Below are positions 24,864 to 32,955 of a DNA stretch of 52,100 nucleotides, one piece after another (within the stretch, counting starts at the first letter, position 1; each line of letters starts with the position of its first letter). Both the position numbers and the translations under genes were made by a program. Source of the stretch: Clostridia bacterium (GTDB lineage Bacteria > Bacillota > Clostridia > Oscillospirales > CAG-272); contig JAFOEU010000054.1 in NCBI GenBank assembly GCA_017387685.1, positions 1 to 52,100 of the forward strand, given 5' to 3'. The notes below the pieces were generated by a model. That model saw only the letters and a list, made by a program, of their open reading frames with translations, ran no database searches and was not told where the DNA came from.

Positions 24864-24878
24864 CAAAAGTGGTATCAT
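24850..24878 (+). promoter_or_regulatory. promoter of surface protein gene 1
   Basis: TTGACA at 24850-24855, 17 bases, TATCAT at 24873-24878. The segment from about 24866 through the -10 into the leader is nearly identical to that of the paralog at 26763. Confidence 0.8.
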
Positions 24879-24928
24879 TATTATGTATCAATTCGGCTCT
24901 GTCCGAAAATTTAGAAAGGACGAAAATT

Positions 24929-26653
24929 ATGAAAAGAATTTTCAGCGCGCTTCTCTCGCTTGTTATGATTCTCTCGCTCGTTGCGGCAATGGGAATCAAC
25001 ACTTCCGCCAAGGAAGGCGACGTTCTTCGTAAGATCAATTTCAAGAACGACGACAAGTATTCGTTCAACATGTTTGCCACCAACGGCAAGGCAGACGGTG
25101 TTACAGCAGAGGTTTCCGAAGACGGCTCTGCGGCAACTGTTACCGTTATCACTAAGAGCAAGAGATACTTCTACGGTGACATTATCGACGGTCTCAAGCT
25201 CGGCGAAGGCAAGAAGTACACTGTTGAGGTTCTTGCTGACAACTCCGTTGCAGGTAAGGATGCAATGCAGAACTTCGGCGTATACATCAACGGTAACAAG
25301 GACGTTATTGAGGGCGACTGGGCAACCATTACCCCCAACAACTCTAAGTACACCGATACTATGAACGCTTTCAGAGGCTACTACGGAACTCCCGAGGGCT
25401 GGAACGGCACTCCCAAGAACACCCTTTCCCGCGGCGCGGGCAGCAAGGACTACGGTCTTTATGTAAGTGACGGCTCCAACTACGTTGGCGACGTTTACAC
25501 TCCTGATGCAGAAGGCTTCTGCAAGGTTTCCATCGAAGTAGACGGCTACATTTACCGTGTATTCATCAACGGCGAGTTCTTTGACGAGGGCTATATCCCC
25601 TTCGCAAACAACTATGATGATCTCGCTCTCGTTTTCTACGTTTACAACGCAGGCTCTGTAACCTTCAAGGATGCTGTTGTATACGAGGGTAACATCTACT
25701 CCGCAAAGGGCTTCACTTATCCCGCACTCCGCGAGGGCGCAGTTAAGGAAGATTGGTCCGATGCTATGATGCTCAACGCAAAGGAACTCACTATGGACGC
25801 TTACGCAAAGGCAGGCCTTGGCGCTAAGCTTACCGATATCCTCTTCAAGAACGGCACCGATTACGCTCCTAAGATGTTCAATCTTACCGGTACCGATCCC
25901 ATCATCACCGTCTCCGACGACGGTAAGCAGATCGACTTTGATAAGCCCACCGATGCAGGTATGAAGGACGCAGGCCAGGGTGCTACCTGGTGGGGCGGCG
26001 CTATCGGTTCTCTCGAGTACACCGCTGACACCGTTTACACCTTCACATACAAGGTGAAGACCAACGATCTCCGCGGCGGTATCTTCTTCAACCTCGACGA
26101 GACCAATATGAAGTATAACTGGGGACAGCTCTATAACTTCTACGGCAATCTTGACGGCAGCGAGAACTCTGATATGGTTGTCTGCATCAGCGGCACCAAG
26201 CTCAAGGGTCACGAGACCGTAAAGACCACCTCTTATACCAAGTTCGCTGCTCTCGAGAAGAACATCGCGTTCGACGCAGAGGGATATGCTGATATGGCTG
26301 TAACCGTTGACGGTTATTCCTGGAGCCTCTACTACAAGGATGCTGCAGGCGAGTGGGTACTCTTCGAGACCTACCACGGCACTGCTGCCGAGTTCGCAGG
26401 CGCACCTCAGGTTGCATGCGGCGTATATCTCTACCACGATATGTGCACCCTCGGTATCAAGGATGCTGCTCTTTACAAGGGCACCCTTACCGACGTTGCT
26501 AACTACGTTCCTCCCGTAGAGACCGAGCCCGCTCCCGAGACCACCGAGCCCGAAACTCCTCCTACCACCGGTGACTCCACTCTCGTCTTCGCAGTTATCG
26601 CAGTTATTGCTGTTGCAGGCGTTGCAGTTGTTGCAAAGAGAAGAGAAGACTGA
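24929..26653 (+). CDS. secreted surface protein with two beta-sandwich modules and sortase-type tail
   Basis: A 574-residue protein. Residues 1-27 are a signal peptide (MKRIFSALLSLVMILSLVAA, cleavage near NTSA-KEG). Two related modules of about 240 residues follow (about 28-260 and 290-525). Each starts with a DxLxKxxFK-like strand and ends in an IKDAAxYxG-like strand, suggesting concanavalin-like carbohydrate-binding sandwiches. The C-terminus has a Pro/Thr/Glu linker, the motif PPTTGDS, a hydrophobic helix and KRRED, the architecture of a sortase-anchored protein, although PPTTG departs from LPXTG. Uniform codon choice suggests high expression. The frame extends 20 codons further up, but only the ATG at 24929 has a GAAAGGA site and fits a signal peptide. 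The ligand is unknown. Confidence 0.85.
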   Translation: MKRIFSALLSLVMILSLVAAMGINTSAKEGDVLRKINFKNDDKYSFNMFATNGKADGVTAEVSEDGSAATVTVITKSKRYFYGDIIDGLKLGEGKKYTVEVLADNSVAGKDAMQNFGVYINGNKDVIEGDWATITPNNSKYTDTMNAFRGYYGTPEGWNGTPKNTLSRGAGSKDYGLYVSDGSNYVGDVYTPDAEGFCKVSIEVDGYIYRVFINGEFFDEGYIPFANNYDDLALVFYVYNAGSVTFKDAVVYEGNIYSAKGFTYPALREGAVKEDWSDAMMLNAKELTMDAYAKAGLGAKLTDILFKNGTDYAPKMFNLTGTDPIITVSDDGKQIDFDKPTDAGMKDAGQGATWWGGAIGSLEYTADTVYTFTYKVKTNDLRGGIFFNLDETNMKYNWGQLYNFYGNLDGSENSDMVVCISGTKLKGHETVKTTSYTKFAALEKNIAFDAEGYADMAVTVDGYSWSLYYKDAAGEWVLFETYHGTAAEFAGAPQVACGVYLYHDMCTLGIKDAALYKGTLTDVANYVPPVETEPAPETTEPETPPTTGDSTLVFAVIAVIAVAGVAVVAKRRED

Positions 26654-26681
26654 TTCTTCAATCGTACAAATCGTAAATAAA

Positions 26682-26731
26682 TAAAAAACTCGGATATTTC
26701 AAGACGAAAGCTTTGAAATATCCGAGTTTTT
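26682..26731 (+). terminator. terminator of surface protein gene 1
   Basis: ACTCGGATATTTCAA pairs with TTGAAATATCCGAGT and is followed by TTTTT. Confidence 0.85.
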
Positions 26732-26762
26732 GCATTAATATTGTACAAAATTCGATTTTGTC

Positions 26763-26791
26763 TTGACAAATGTGCATAAAAGTGGTATCAT
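26763..26791 (+). promoter_or_regulatory. promoter of surface protein gene 2
   Basis: TTGACA at 26763-26768, 17 bases, TATCAT at 26786-26791. It shares the downstream leader ATTATGTATCAATTCGG with gene 1, so promoter and gene were duplicated together. The full palindrome ACAAATTTGT of gene 1 is altered here. Confidence 0.8.
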
Positions 26792-26840
26792 TATTATGTA
26801 TCAATTCGGCATAGCCGAAATTTATGAAAGGAAGATCATT

Positions 26841-28487
26841 ATGAAAAAGATCCTCAGCGCAATTCTTTCTCTTACAATGATCCTCGCTCTTGTTGCAGCT
26901 ATGGGAATTTCCGCGTCCGCTAAGGACGGCGACGTTCTCTATGAAGTAAACTTCAAGGGCGACGACAAGTACGCTCCCGCAGATTTCTGTGTGCTCAAGG
27001 GCGACGGAACTCTTGCAACCACCGTATCCGATGATGGCAAGTCTGCTACCATTACCTACGTAGGTACTGCGGCAGGCCGTGCATTCTGGGGCGGCGCGAT
27101 CAAGGGCTTTACCTATGGCGAAGGCAAGCAGTACACCATCGCAATGAAGATGGCTATTGCTACCTATGACAACAACGGTACTCTTGCTTCCAATAACGCA
27201 GGTGTATTCATCAATATGCCCGAAAACACCGAGGCTCAGTACCTCCTCGATCTCGGCTACAAGTCTCTTGTTGGATACTATGGCTGTCCCAACGTCCGTC
27301 ACGTAATGAGCTACGGCGCAGGCGGTAAGGCTATCGGTACTCTCTACTATGGCGACGCATACGTTACCGACGCAAAGTACCTCTCCACCGTTGATGCAGA
27401 GGGCTTCGTTGACATCGCATTCGTAGTTGACGGCGCAAACGTTAAGGTATTCATCAACAACGTTTACATCGATGAGTACGATGCATTCAATACCGGTCTT
27501 CTTGACGTTGCAGGTAACCTCGGTCTTTCCGTTTACCTTTATAACCCCAATGCAGCTATCACCCTCAAGGATGCTGTAGTTTACGAGGGCAACACCGTTA
27601 AGAACCCCACCTACCCCGACTACTACGTTGAGGGTGCATCTGTAACCAACTACGAAACCGCGAAGACCGGCGATCTTCTTTTCACCGCAGATTTCTCGAG
27701 AAATGACACCGGCTTCTCCGCTCGTCCCGTTTCCTCCAATGCAAACAAATATACCATCACCGAGGATAAGGGCTACGTTAAGTTCGAAAACATCGGCGGC
27801 GACGCTGCTCTCTACTACGGCGGTATCGTTGAAGGCCTCGAGATCACCCCTGAGACCAGATACACCACCGAGTGGAAGGTAAAGACCGGCGCGAAGAACT
27901 CCGGCCTCTGCTTCGCAGTTCCCACTCTCCATCCCTTAAACAACAGTATTAACGTTTACGGTCAGTTTATTGCAGGCAAGAAGTTCGCTTCTCAGCATGG
28001 CGCTAACAAAATCACCAATGATATCGTATCCGAAATCGGCTCCGACGGTTATGTTCTCGTTTCTGATATCGCAAATGACGCAGACGGATACGCATCCTTC
28101 CGCGTTGAAATGCACGGCTACACCGCTACTGTATACTACCTCAACACCGAGGGACAGTGGGTTAAGTACAATGTGATCGATATGACCAACACCACCAAGA
28201 TCGACGGCTCCGTTACTTATCCTCACGAGACCGGCTTCCAGGTTTGCGTAGGCTTCTACCTCTATAACAAGGGTATGTCCGCTGAATACAAGGACATCAA
28301 CATCTACAAGGGTCTCATTATCTCCGATCCCGAGGGCAAGCTTGATCCCGTAGTGACCGAGCCCGCTCCCGAGACCACCGAGCCCGAAACTCCTCCCACC
28401 ACCGGTGACTCCGCTCTCGTATTTGCAGTTATCGCTGCTATCTCCGTCCTCGGCGTTGCAGTTGTTGCAAAGAGAAAAGAGAACTGA
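26841..28487 (+). CDS. paralogous secreted surface protein with sortase-type tail
   Basis: A 548-residue paralog of the protein at 24929. It has a signal peptide (MKKILSAILSLTMILALVAA, cleavage near SASA-KDG), two repeats of the same module (about residues 28-255 and 275-500), and an almost identical tail: a PAPETTEPETPPTTGDS linker and motif, then a hydrophobic helix and KRKEN. The modules have diverged far more than the signal and tail. Shared turns such as WWGGAIG/FWGGAIKG and ALYYGGIVEG mark the same core in all modules. It has its own promoter and terminator. The start is the ATG at 26841 with a GAAAGGAAG site. Confidence 0.85.
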   Translation: MKKILSAILSLTMILALVAAMGISASAKDGDVLYEVNFKGDDKYAPADFCVLKGDGTLATTVSDDGKSATITYVGTAAGRAFWGGAIKGFTYGEGKQYTIAMKMAIATYDNNGTLASNNAGVFINMPENTEAQYLLDLGYKSLVGYYGCPNVRHVMSYGAGGKAIGTLYYGDAYVTDAKYLSTVDAEGFVDIAFVVDGANVKVFINNVYIDEYDAFNTGLLDVAGNLGLSVYLYNPNAAITLKDAVVYEGNTVKNPTYPDYYVEGASVTNYETAKTGDLLFTADFSRNDTGFSARPVSSNANKYTITEDKGYVKFENIGGDAALYYGGIVEGLEITPETRYTTEWKVKTGAKNSGLCFAVPTLHPLNNSINVYGQFIAGKKFASQHGANKITNDIVSEIGSDGYVLVSDIANDADGYASFRVEMHGYTATVYYLNTEGQWVKYNVIDMTNTTKIDGSVTYPHETGFQVCVGFYLYNKGMSAEYKDINIYKGLIISDPEGKLDPVVTEPAPETTEPETPPTTGDSALVFAVIAAISVLGVAVVAKRKEN

Positions 28488-28509
28488 TTAAAGACTTAAT
28501 TCAATAATT

Positions 28510-28543
28510 ACTCGGATGCTCCACTGAGCATCCGAGTTTTTTT
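28510..28543 (+). terminator. terminator of surface protein gene 2
   Basis: ACTCGGATGCTC, a CACT loop, GAGCATCCGAGT and a T run. Confidence 0.85.
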
Positions 28544-28632
28544 ATGACACTTTTCTGTCAGTCACGCCCTTTTTATTTATGTTAAAATCTTTAATCGGAT
28601 GGCGCATATAATGAAAATAAGGAGGATTTTTA

Positions 28633-29079
28633 ATGAAAACCGTAAAAATACGTGCGGATCTTTGGCGGCTGACGCCTTTGTGGGCGGTGGCGGGGACTCG
28701 TGGGAGTTTTGGTTCGTGTTGGCTTTCGCTCGATCTTTCGCCGCAATGGAAAGTGCTTTCAAAGCGCGTGACATTCTTTCCCGCCGACGGCTCGAATGCC
28801 GTTTGCGTTGTCGCTCACTCGGACGATGTGCGCGTTCCCGATGAGGTTATGGCGTGCGCGGGGACGGCTTCATACGTTATTGACGGCATATCGGAGTCGG
28901 GTGAGGTGCTTGTCAGCGCAAGGGGAGAATTGAGGATAATCGATACTGCCGATCCGGGCGGAGTGGAGGCTTTGGAGCGCACTCCCACCGAGGCGGAGCA
29001 GATACGCGCCGAGCTTGCGGCGTTGCGCCGTGAGCTCAGAGAACTGAAGGAGGCACAGAATGGGATCAAGGTTCTTTAA
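28633..29079 (+). CDS. phage-type structural protein, likely tail-associated
   Basis: A 148-residue protein with no signal peptide. The N-terminal ~100 residues are beta-rich (GSNAVCVVAHSDDVRVPDEVM, then a DGISESGEVLVSARGELRI stretch). The C-terminal ~35 residues are a charged helix (TPTEAEQIRAELAALRRELRELKEA) likely to form a coiled coil. I recall this layout in small proteins near tail or lysis genes of Clostridia phages; the assignment is by resemblance only. An AAGGAGG site precedes the ATG. The lysin gene starts inside its last 20 bases, so the two form a coupled pair. Confidence 0.6.
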   Translation: MKTVKIRADLWRLTPLWAVAGTRGSFGSCWLSLDLSPQWKVLSKRVTFFPADGSNAVCVVAHSDDVRVPDEVMACAGTASYVIDGISESGEVLVSARGELRIIDTADPGGVEALERTPTEAEQIRAELAALRRELRELKEAQNGIKVL

Positions 29080-29725
29080 AAATTACGCGGGGTATAAGAT
29101 AACGTACCCCTTCGGCAAGCGCGAAATATTAGGGCAGACGGAGCACCACACGGGTGTCGATCTCGTTGCTGTTGCCGAAAACGGCGGCGCACTCTCGGAT
29201 TGGGTCTGCGCTTTTGACGCAGGCGAGGTCATCGAGGCGGGATTTAACTCGCGCTCGGGGTATTATTGCAAAATAAAGCACGATGAAACGCTCTCCACGC
29301 TCTATTGCCATTTCAAAAAGGATACCTTAAAGGTCAAAAAGGGTGACCGTGTCGAGCGCGGCGACGTCCTCGGTTTTATGGGCAGTACGGGGCGGAGCAC
29401 GGGCGCGCATCTGCACCTCGGAATTTCGCTTTTCGGTGAGTGGGTCGATCCCGAAAAATATTTCGATAAAGATTTAAGTGAGGTGAATAAATTGACTTTG
29501 ACACACGAAAGACGTGTACTTCGCCGAGGCGCGGTCGGCGACGAGGTAAGATTGCTCCAGACCTTGCTTGCCTTCCACGGCGCGGAGATATCGACCGATT
29601 CAAGCTTCGGTCCCGCGACCGAAAAGGCTCTCGTAACTTTTCAAAAGAGCCGTGAAATTGAGGCGGACGGCATCGCAGGTCCCGCTACCTGGCAGGAATT
29701 GATGAAAATTACGAAAAGGTCTTGA
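29060..29725 (+). CDS. M23 peptidase with peptidoglycan-binding domain (endolysin-like)
   Basis: A 221-residue enzyme. The peptidase M23 domain (about residues 10-135) shows the zinc ligands HTGVD (His30/Asp34 area) and HLHLG (about 117). It should cut the peptide cross-bridges of peptidoglycan. Residues about 150-215 are a PG_binding_1 repeat (LRRGAVGDEVRLLQTLL, DSSFGPATEKALVTFQ, GIAGPATWQEL). There is no signal peptide, as in phage endolysins that leave through a holin; I see no holin nearby. An AAGGAGG site inside the upstream gene sets the start. Confidence 0.85.
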   Translation: MGSRFFKNYAGYKITYPFGKREILGQTEHHTGVDLVAVAENGGALSDWVCAFDAGEVIEAGFNSRSGYYCKIKHDETLSTLYCHFKKDTLKVKKGDRVERGDVLGFMGSTGRSTGAHLHLGISLFGEWVDPEKYFDKDLSEVNKLTLTHERRVLRRGAVGDEVRLLQTLLAFHGAEISTDSSFGPATEKALVTFQKSREIEADGIAGPATWQELMKITKRS

Positions 29726-29750
29726 CAAACTGTATAAAATAAGATATTAT
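29722..29750 (+). promoter_or_regulatory. promoter of the SGNH-hydrolase operon
   Basis: TTGACA at 29722-29727 overlaps the stop codon of the lysin gene, then 17 bases and TATTAT at 29745-29750. Confidence 0.75.
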
Positions 29751-29785
29751 TATATTATCTTATTAAAGAGAAAGGATCAAGACCT

Positions 29786-31474
29786 ATGAAAAAACTGACC
29801 GCTGCGCTTTTGCTTCTCTCTATGCTTCTCGCAGGCGTTGCCTGCACGGGCGAGGGCGAAACCACTACACTTGCTGATGAAACCACCAAAGCTCCCGTAG
29901 TTGACGTGACCGAAGCTCCCGCTACCGAGAGCGCGGAAACTACCGCCGTTATCGAGGACACCACCGCCGCACCTGCGGACGAAAACGTGCTCGATAAGAG
30001 CAAGACTTATAATATCCTTTTTGTCGGTAACAGCTATACTCACTACAACGATATGCCCGAGCAGATCTTTGCGAAGATCATAAAGGCGGCGGGCTACAAG
30101 GCAAACGTCGTCCGCGCTACCAAGGGCAGCCATTACCTTATAGATGCGGCAAAATCCGACGATGAGGTCGGCGCAAAGGTTGAATCCTATTTCGCGGCGC
30201 GCAATTACGATTTCGTAATCCTTCAGGAGCAGAGCACCTGTCCCGCGCTCCTTCCCGATAAGTTCTATACGGGCGTGCGCAATCTCACAGCAAAGATCAA
30301 GGCGGAGGGCGCAACTCCCATCCTCTACGGTACTTGGGGCAGAAAGACGGGTCACAGCGTTCTCACCGAACACGGCTGGACTAATGAATCAATGACCTGG
30401 CTGATCAGCGCGGCTTACGAGGCTATCGGCGCCGAGCTCGGCATCGACGTTGCTTACGCGGGTCTTGCATTCTACGACGTTTTCACCAACAACAAAAATA
30501 TCGAGATCTACAATGAGGATAAGACTCACCCGAACGCTACGGGAAGCTATCTTGCGGCTATGACCATCTTCGCGAAGATGACGGGTATCGATCCCACAAC
30601 GGTAGATTATAACGCAAATCTGACCGACGATACTGCATCGATCCTCAAAGAGGCGGCTCGCAAGGCTGTTTTTGAGACACCCGCGATCCCCGAAAAGTAT
30701 AAGACCTCCTCCGTCGGCGTTGAGTATGTCGAAAAGACTTACGGCGTTGATGCATCCGCAATGAAGAATCTGACCTCGATTCCGAAATCAGAACTCATTT
30801 CCGTCCTCAAGGGCGGCACCTACCCGAACGGCAAATCCTTCTCGGGCATTCTCGGAACAAAGGGCGCTGTTGCTTCGCTTGAGTATTCGACCACGGGCCT
30901 CACCGATGCGCAGAAGGCTGATATCGCCGACATCGGATACGGTGTTTCCGTAATTGGCATTGAAAAGATGGATTCTGCTTCAAAGGGCTACGCCACCGCT
31001 ATCGAAAACCTTGTCAACGGACATTGGGGCTCGAGCTTTATGGCTTGCTTCCAGTTTGACGACAAGACCTACAATATCAAGGGCGAGGTTGATGCAAATT
31101 CAAATTATTCCTGCCTCATCACTCTTAATTTCGGCTCGAAGCATAAGTTTGACGCTTTCGGATTCTCCTCGGGAAGCCTTGAGGGATTCCCCGGAGTTGC
31201 AGAGGTATTCGTCAGCGATGACGGTGTAAATTGGACCCGCGTCCCCTCCGCTTGCTGGGATAACGTGACCGGAACCAAGCTCGTCAATGCCGGTACGACC
31301 CCCGGAGACCCTTGGAACAGCAACACCTCCAAGGTCACCTGCCTGTTTGATATGGAGGGCGTGAGCGGACAGTATATCCGCGTTGGTATTGTTGTCGGAC
31401 GAAACGATGCGGAAAACAAATATAACACCATCAATACCCGTGAGATCCTCGTCTACGGTGAAAAGGTAAATTAA
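29786..31474 (+). CDS. secreted SGNH/GDSL hydrolase (DUF4886-like) with F5/8-type C domain
   Basis: A 562-residue exported protein. A hydrophobic signal ends at LLAGVAC, probably a lipoprotein cleavage site although the lipobox is imperfect. A Thr/Glu/Ala-rich linker runs to about residue 70. The SGNH domain (about 75-290) shows GNSYTHYND (block I, nucleophilic serine) and THPNATGSYLAA (block V, catalytic Asp/His region). This suggests removal of acetyl or other acyl groups from polysaccharide. The C-terminal ~150 residues (about 410-560) look like a discoidin/F5-8 type C carbohydrate-binding sandwich (VFVSDDGVNWTRVPS, GQYIRVGIVV). It is first in an operon; the next gene starts directly after its stop. 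Confidence 0.82.
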   Translation: MKKLTAALLLLSMLLAGVACTGEGETTTLADETTKAPVVDVTEAPATESAETTAVIEDTTAAPADENVLDKSKTYNILFVGNSYTHYNDMPEQIFAKIIKAAGYKANVVRATKGSHYLIDAAKSDDEVGAKVESYFAARNYDFVILQEQSTCPALLPDKFYTGVRNLTAKIKAEGATPILYGTWGRKTGHSVLTEHGWTNESMTWLISAAYEAIGAELGIDVAYAGLAFYDVFTNNKNIEIYNEDKTHPNATGSYLAAMTIFAKMTGIDPTTVDYNANLTDDTASILKEAARKAVFETPAIPEKYKTSSVGVEYVEKTYGVDASAMKNLTSIPKSELISVLKGGTYPNGKSFSGILGTKGAVASLEYSTTGLTDAQKADIADIGYGVSVIGIEKMDSASKGYATAIENLVNGHWGSSFMACFQFDDKTYNIKGEVDANSNYSCLITLNFGSKHKFDAFGFSSGSLEGFPGVAEVFVSDDGVNWTRVPSACWDNVTGTKLVNAGTTPGDPWNSNTSKVTCLFDMEGVSGQYIRVGIVVGRNDAENKYNTINTREILVYGEKVN

Positions 31475-32947
31475 ATGAAGTATATCAAGAAGATTTTCGG
31501 GGCAACCTTTTGCCCCGAAAAGCTCATACCGAATATTCTCTTCGCGCTCGTCATTTTGCTCCTTATAAACGCTCTGTTCCCGGCTCGTCTCAAGAACGAG
31601 GATGGAACTCCCGTCAAGGAAGGAAAGCTTATTGAGTACGAGGTCGGAGGCGCGGTGCCTGCTGATATTTATATCAGACAGTTCGACGCGTGGAAAAAGG
31701 GACAGATCGAGCTTGATCTTGAGGTCGACCGACGCCTTGCCGCGCTTGAAAATCCCTATGATCCCACCGAGAGAAAAAATTCGCACGCGAGATATAATTG
31801 GGATTACGCATTCTTCGACGGAAAATACTATTCCTATTTCGGCATTGCGCCGATTCTGACTGTCCACGCGCCGATCTACGCTGTGACGGGTAAGCTTCCC
31901 GATATCCCGATGACCTGCTTTATTCTCGCGCTTGCGGCTATTATCGCAACCGCGTTTGCCTACCGCGAGATCGTTCTGCGCTTTATCAAGAAGCCGAATC
32001 TTTGGCTCTTCCTGCTCGGACTTGCGGGCAGCGTCTGTGCAAGCGGAGTTTATCTCGGCGTGCTTTGCTCGGATATGTATTACGTTGCCGTGCTCTCGGC
32101 ACAGGTATTCTCGATGGCGTTCGTCGCGCTTGCGGTGCGTTCGATGAGAGAAGAGAAGCTCTGGGCGAGGATGATAATGCTCGTTCTTGCCGCGATCGCG
32201 CTGACCCTCACTGTCTGGTCGCGCCCGACAGTCGCGCTGATGTGCGTTGCCGTATTCCCGCTCTTTATCGAATTTATCTTCAAGATTCGCAAGGACACTC
32301 TCAAAGACGGAATCCTGACGGTTGCATCCTTCGCTCTTCCGCTGATGGCGGGGGCGATTGCAGTAATGTGGTATAACAACGCGCGATTCGGCTCGCCCCT
32401 TGACTTCGGCGCAAATTATCAGCTCACGGTCAGCGACGTTTCGCTTAACACCATCGACTTCAAGTATCTGTTCTCATCCTTCTTCTCCTATTTCCTCTGC
32501 CCGATGTGGCAGACTGAGGCAAAGCCTTTCGTTGAGATGCAGAGAATTATGGTGCTCCCGAGCGGTGCGCGCTACTTCTATTATGACCGATATTGCGGAG
32601 CTTTTGCATACGGTCTGCCGCTCGGTATTCTTGCATATCCACGTCTTGCTATGATCGAAAAGCACCGCGGAGAAAAAGACGTTTGGAAAACAGCAGTTGT
32701 ATGTATCACCGCTATCCTCGCGCTTGTCATCGCGTTCTCTGATTTCTGCATCGGAGGCGTCAATATGAGATATATTTACGATATTTCCGTAATGCTCGCG
32801 CTGATCTCGGCGGCAGTTCTCATCAACCTGACCGAAAAGAGCGATGGAATCGCGAAGCCCATCACCGGAATCGTTACAGCAGTCCTTTCGCTCGTTTCAA
32901 TATGGACTAATATGGGCGTTGTTGAAACGATCAGATTGGTTTTGTGA
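31475..32947 (+). CDS. polytopic membrane protein, GT-C glycosyltransferase-like
   Basis: A 490-residue protein with an N-terminal helix (about 18-37), a large outside loop (about 40-120) with PYDPTERKN and the aromatic stretch NWDYAFFDGKYYSYFGIAP, then about nine to ten hydrophobic helices. This layout matches lipid-sugar-dependent GT-C glycosyltransferase-like proteins, which add sugars on the outer face of the membrane. The first loop holds several Asp/Glu that could be catalytic. It starts immediately after the SGNH gene stop. The donor and acceptor are unknown. Confidence 0.7.
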   Translation: MKYIKKIFGATFCPEKLIPNILFALVILLLINALFPARLKNEDGTPVKEGKLIEYEVGGAVPADIYIRQFDAWKKGQIELDLEVDRRLAALENPYDPTERKNSHARYNWDYAFFDGKYYSYFGIAPILTVHAPIYAVTGKLPDIPMTCFILALAAIIATAFAYREIVLRFIKKPNLWLFLLGLAGSVCASGVYLGVLCSDMYYVAVLSAQVFSMAFVALAVRSMREEKLWARMIMLVLAAIALTLTVWSRPTVALMCVAVFPLFIEFIFKIRKDTLKDGILTVASFALPLMAGAIAVMWYNNARFGSPLDFGANYQLTVSDVSLNTIDFKYLFSSFFSYFLCPMWQTEAKPFVEMQRIMVLPSGARYFYYDRYCGAFAYGLPLGILAYPRLAMIEKHRGEKDVWKTAVVCITAILALVIAFSDFCIGGVNMRYIYDISVMLALISAAVLINLTEKSDGIAKPITGIVTAVLSLVSIWTNMGVVETIRLVL

Positions 32948-32955
32948 GAATAAAT

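Noticed and set aside
24911-26437. A 508-codon minus-strand frame across surface protein gene 1
   Set aside because: Antisense shadow of a strongly biased gene; the sense frame has a signal peptide, modules and an anchor.
26658-27932. A 424-codon minus-strand frame across surface protein gene 2
   Set aside because: Same reason as for gene 1; it also runs through the terminator and promoter.
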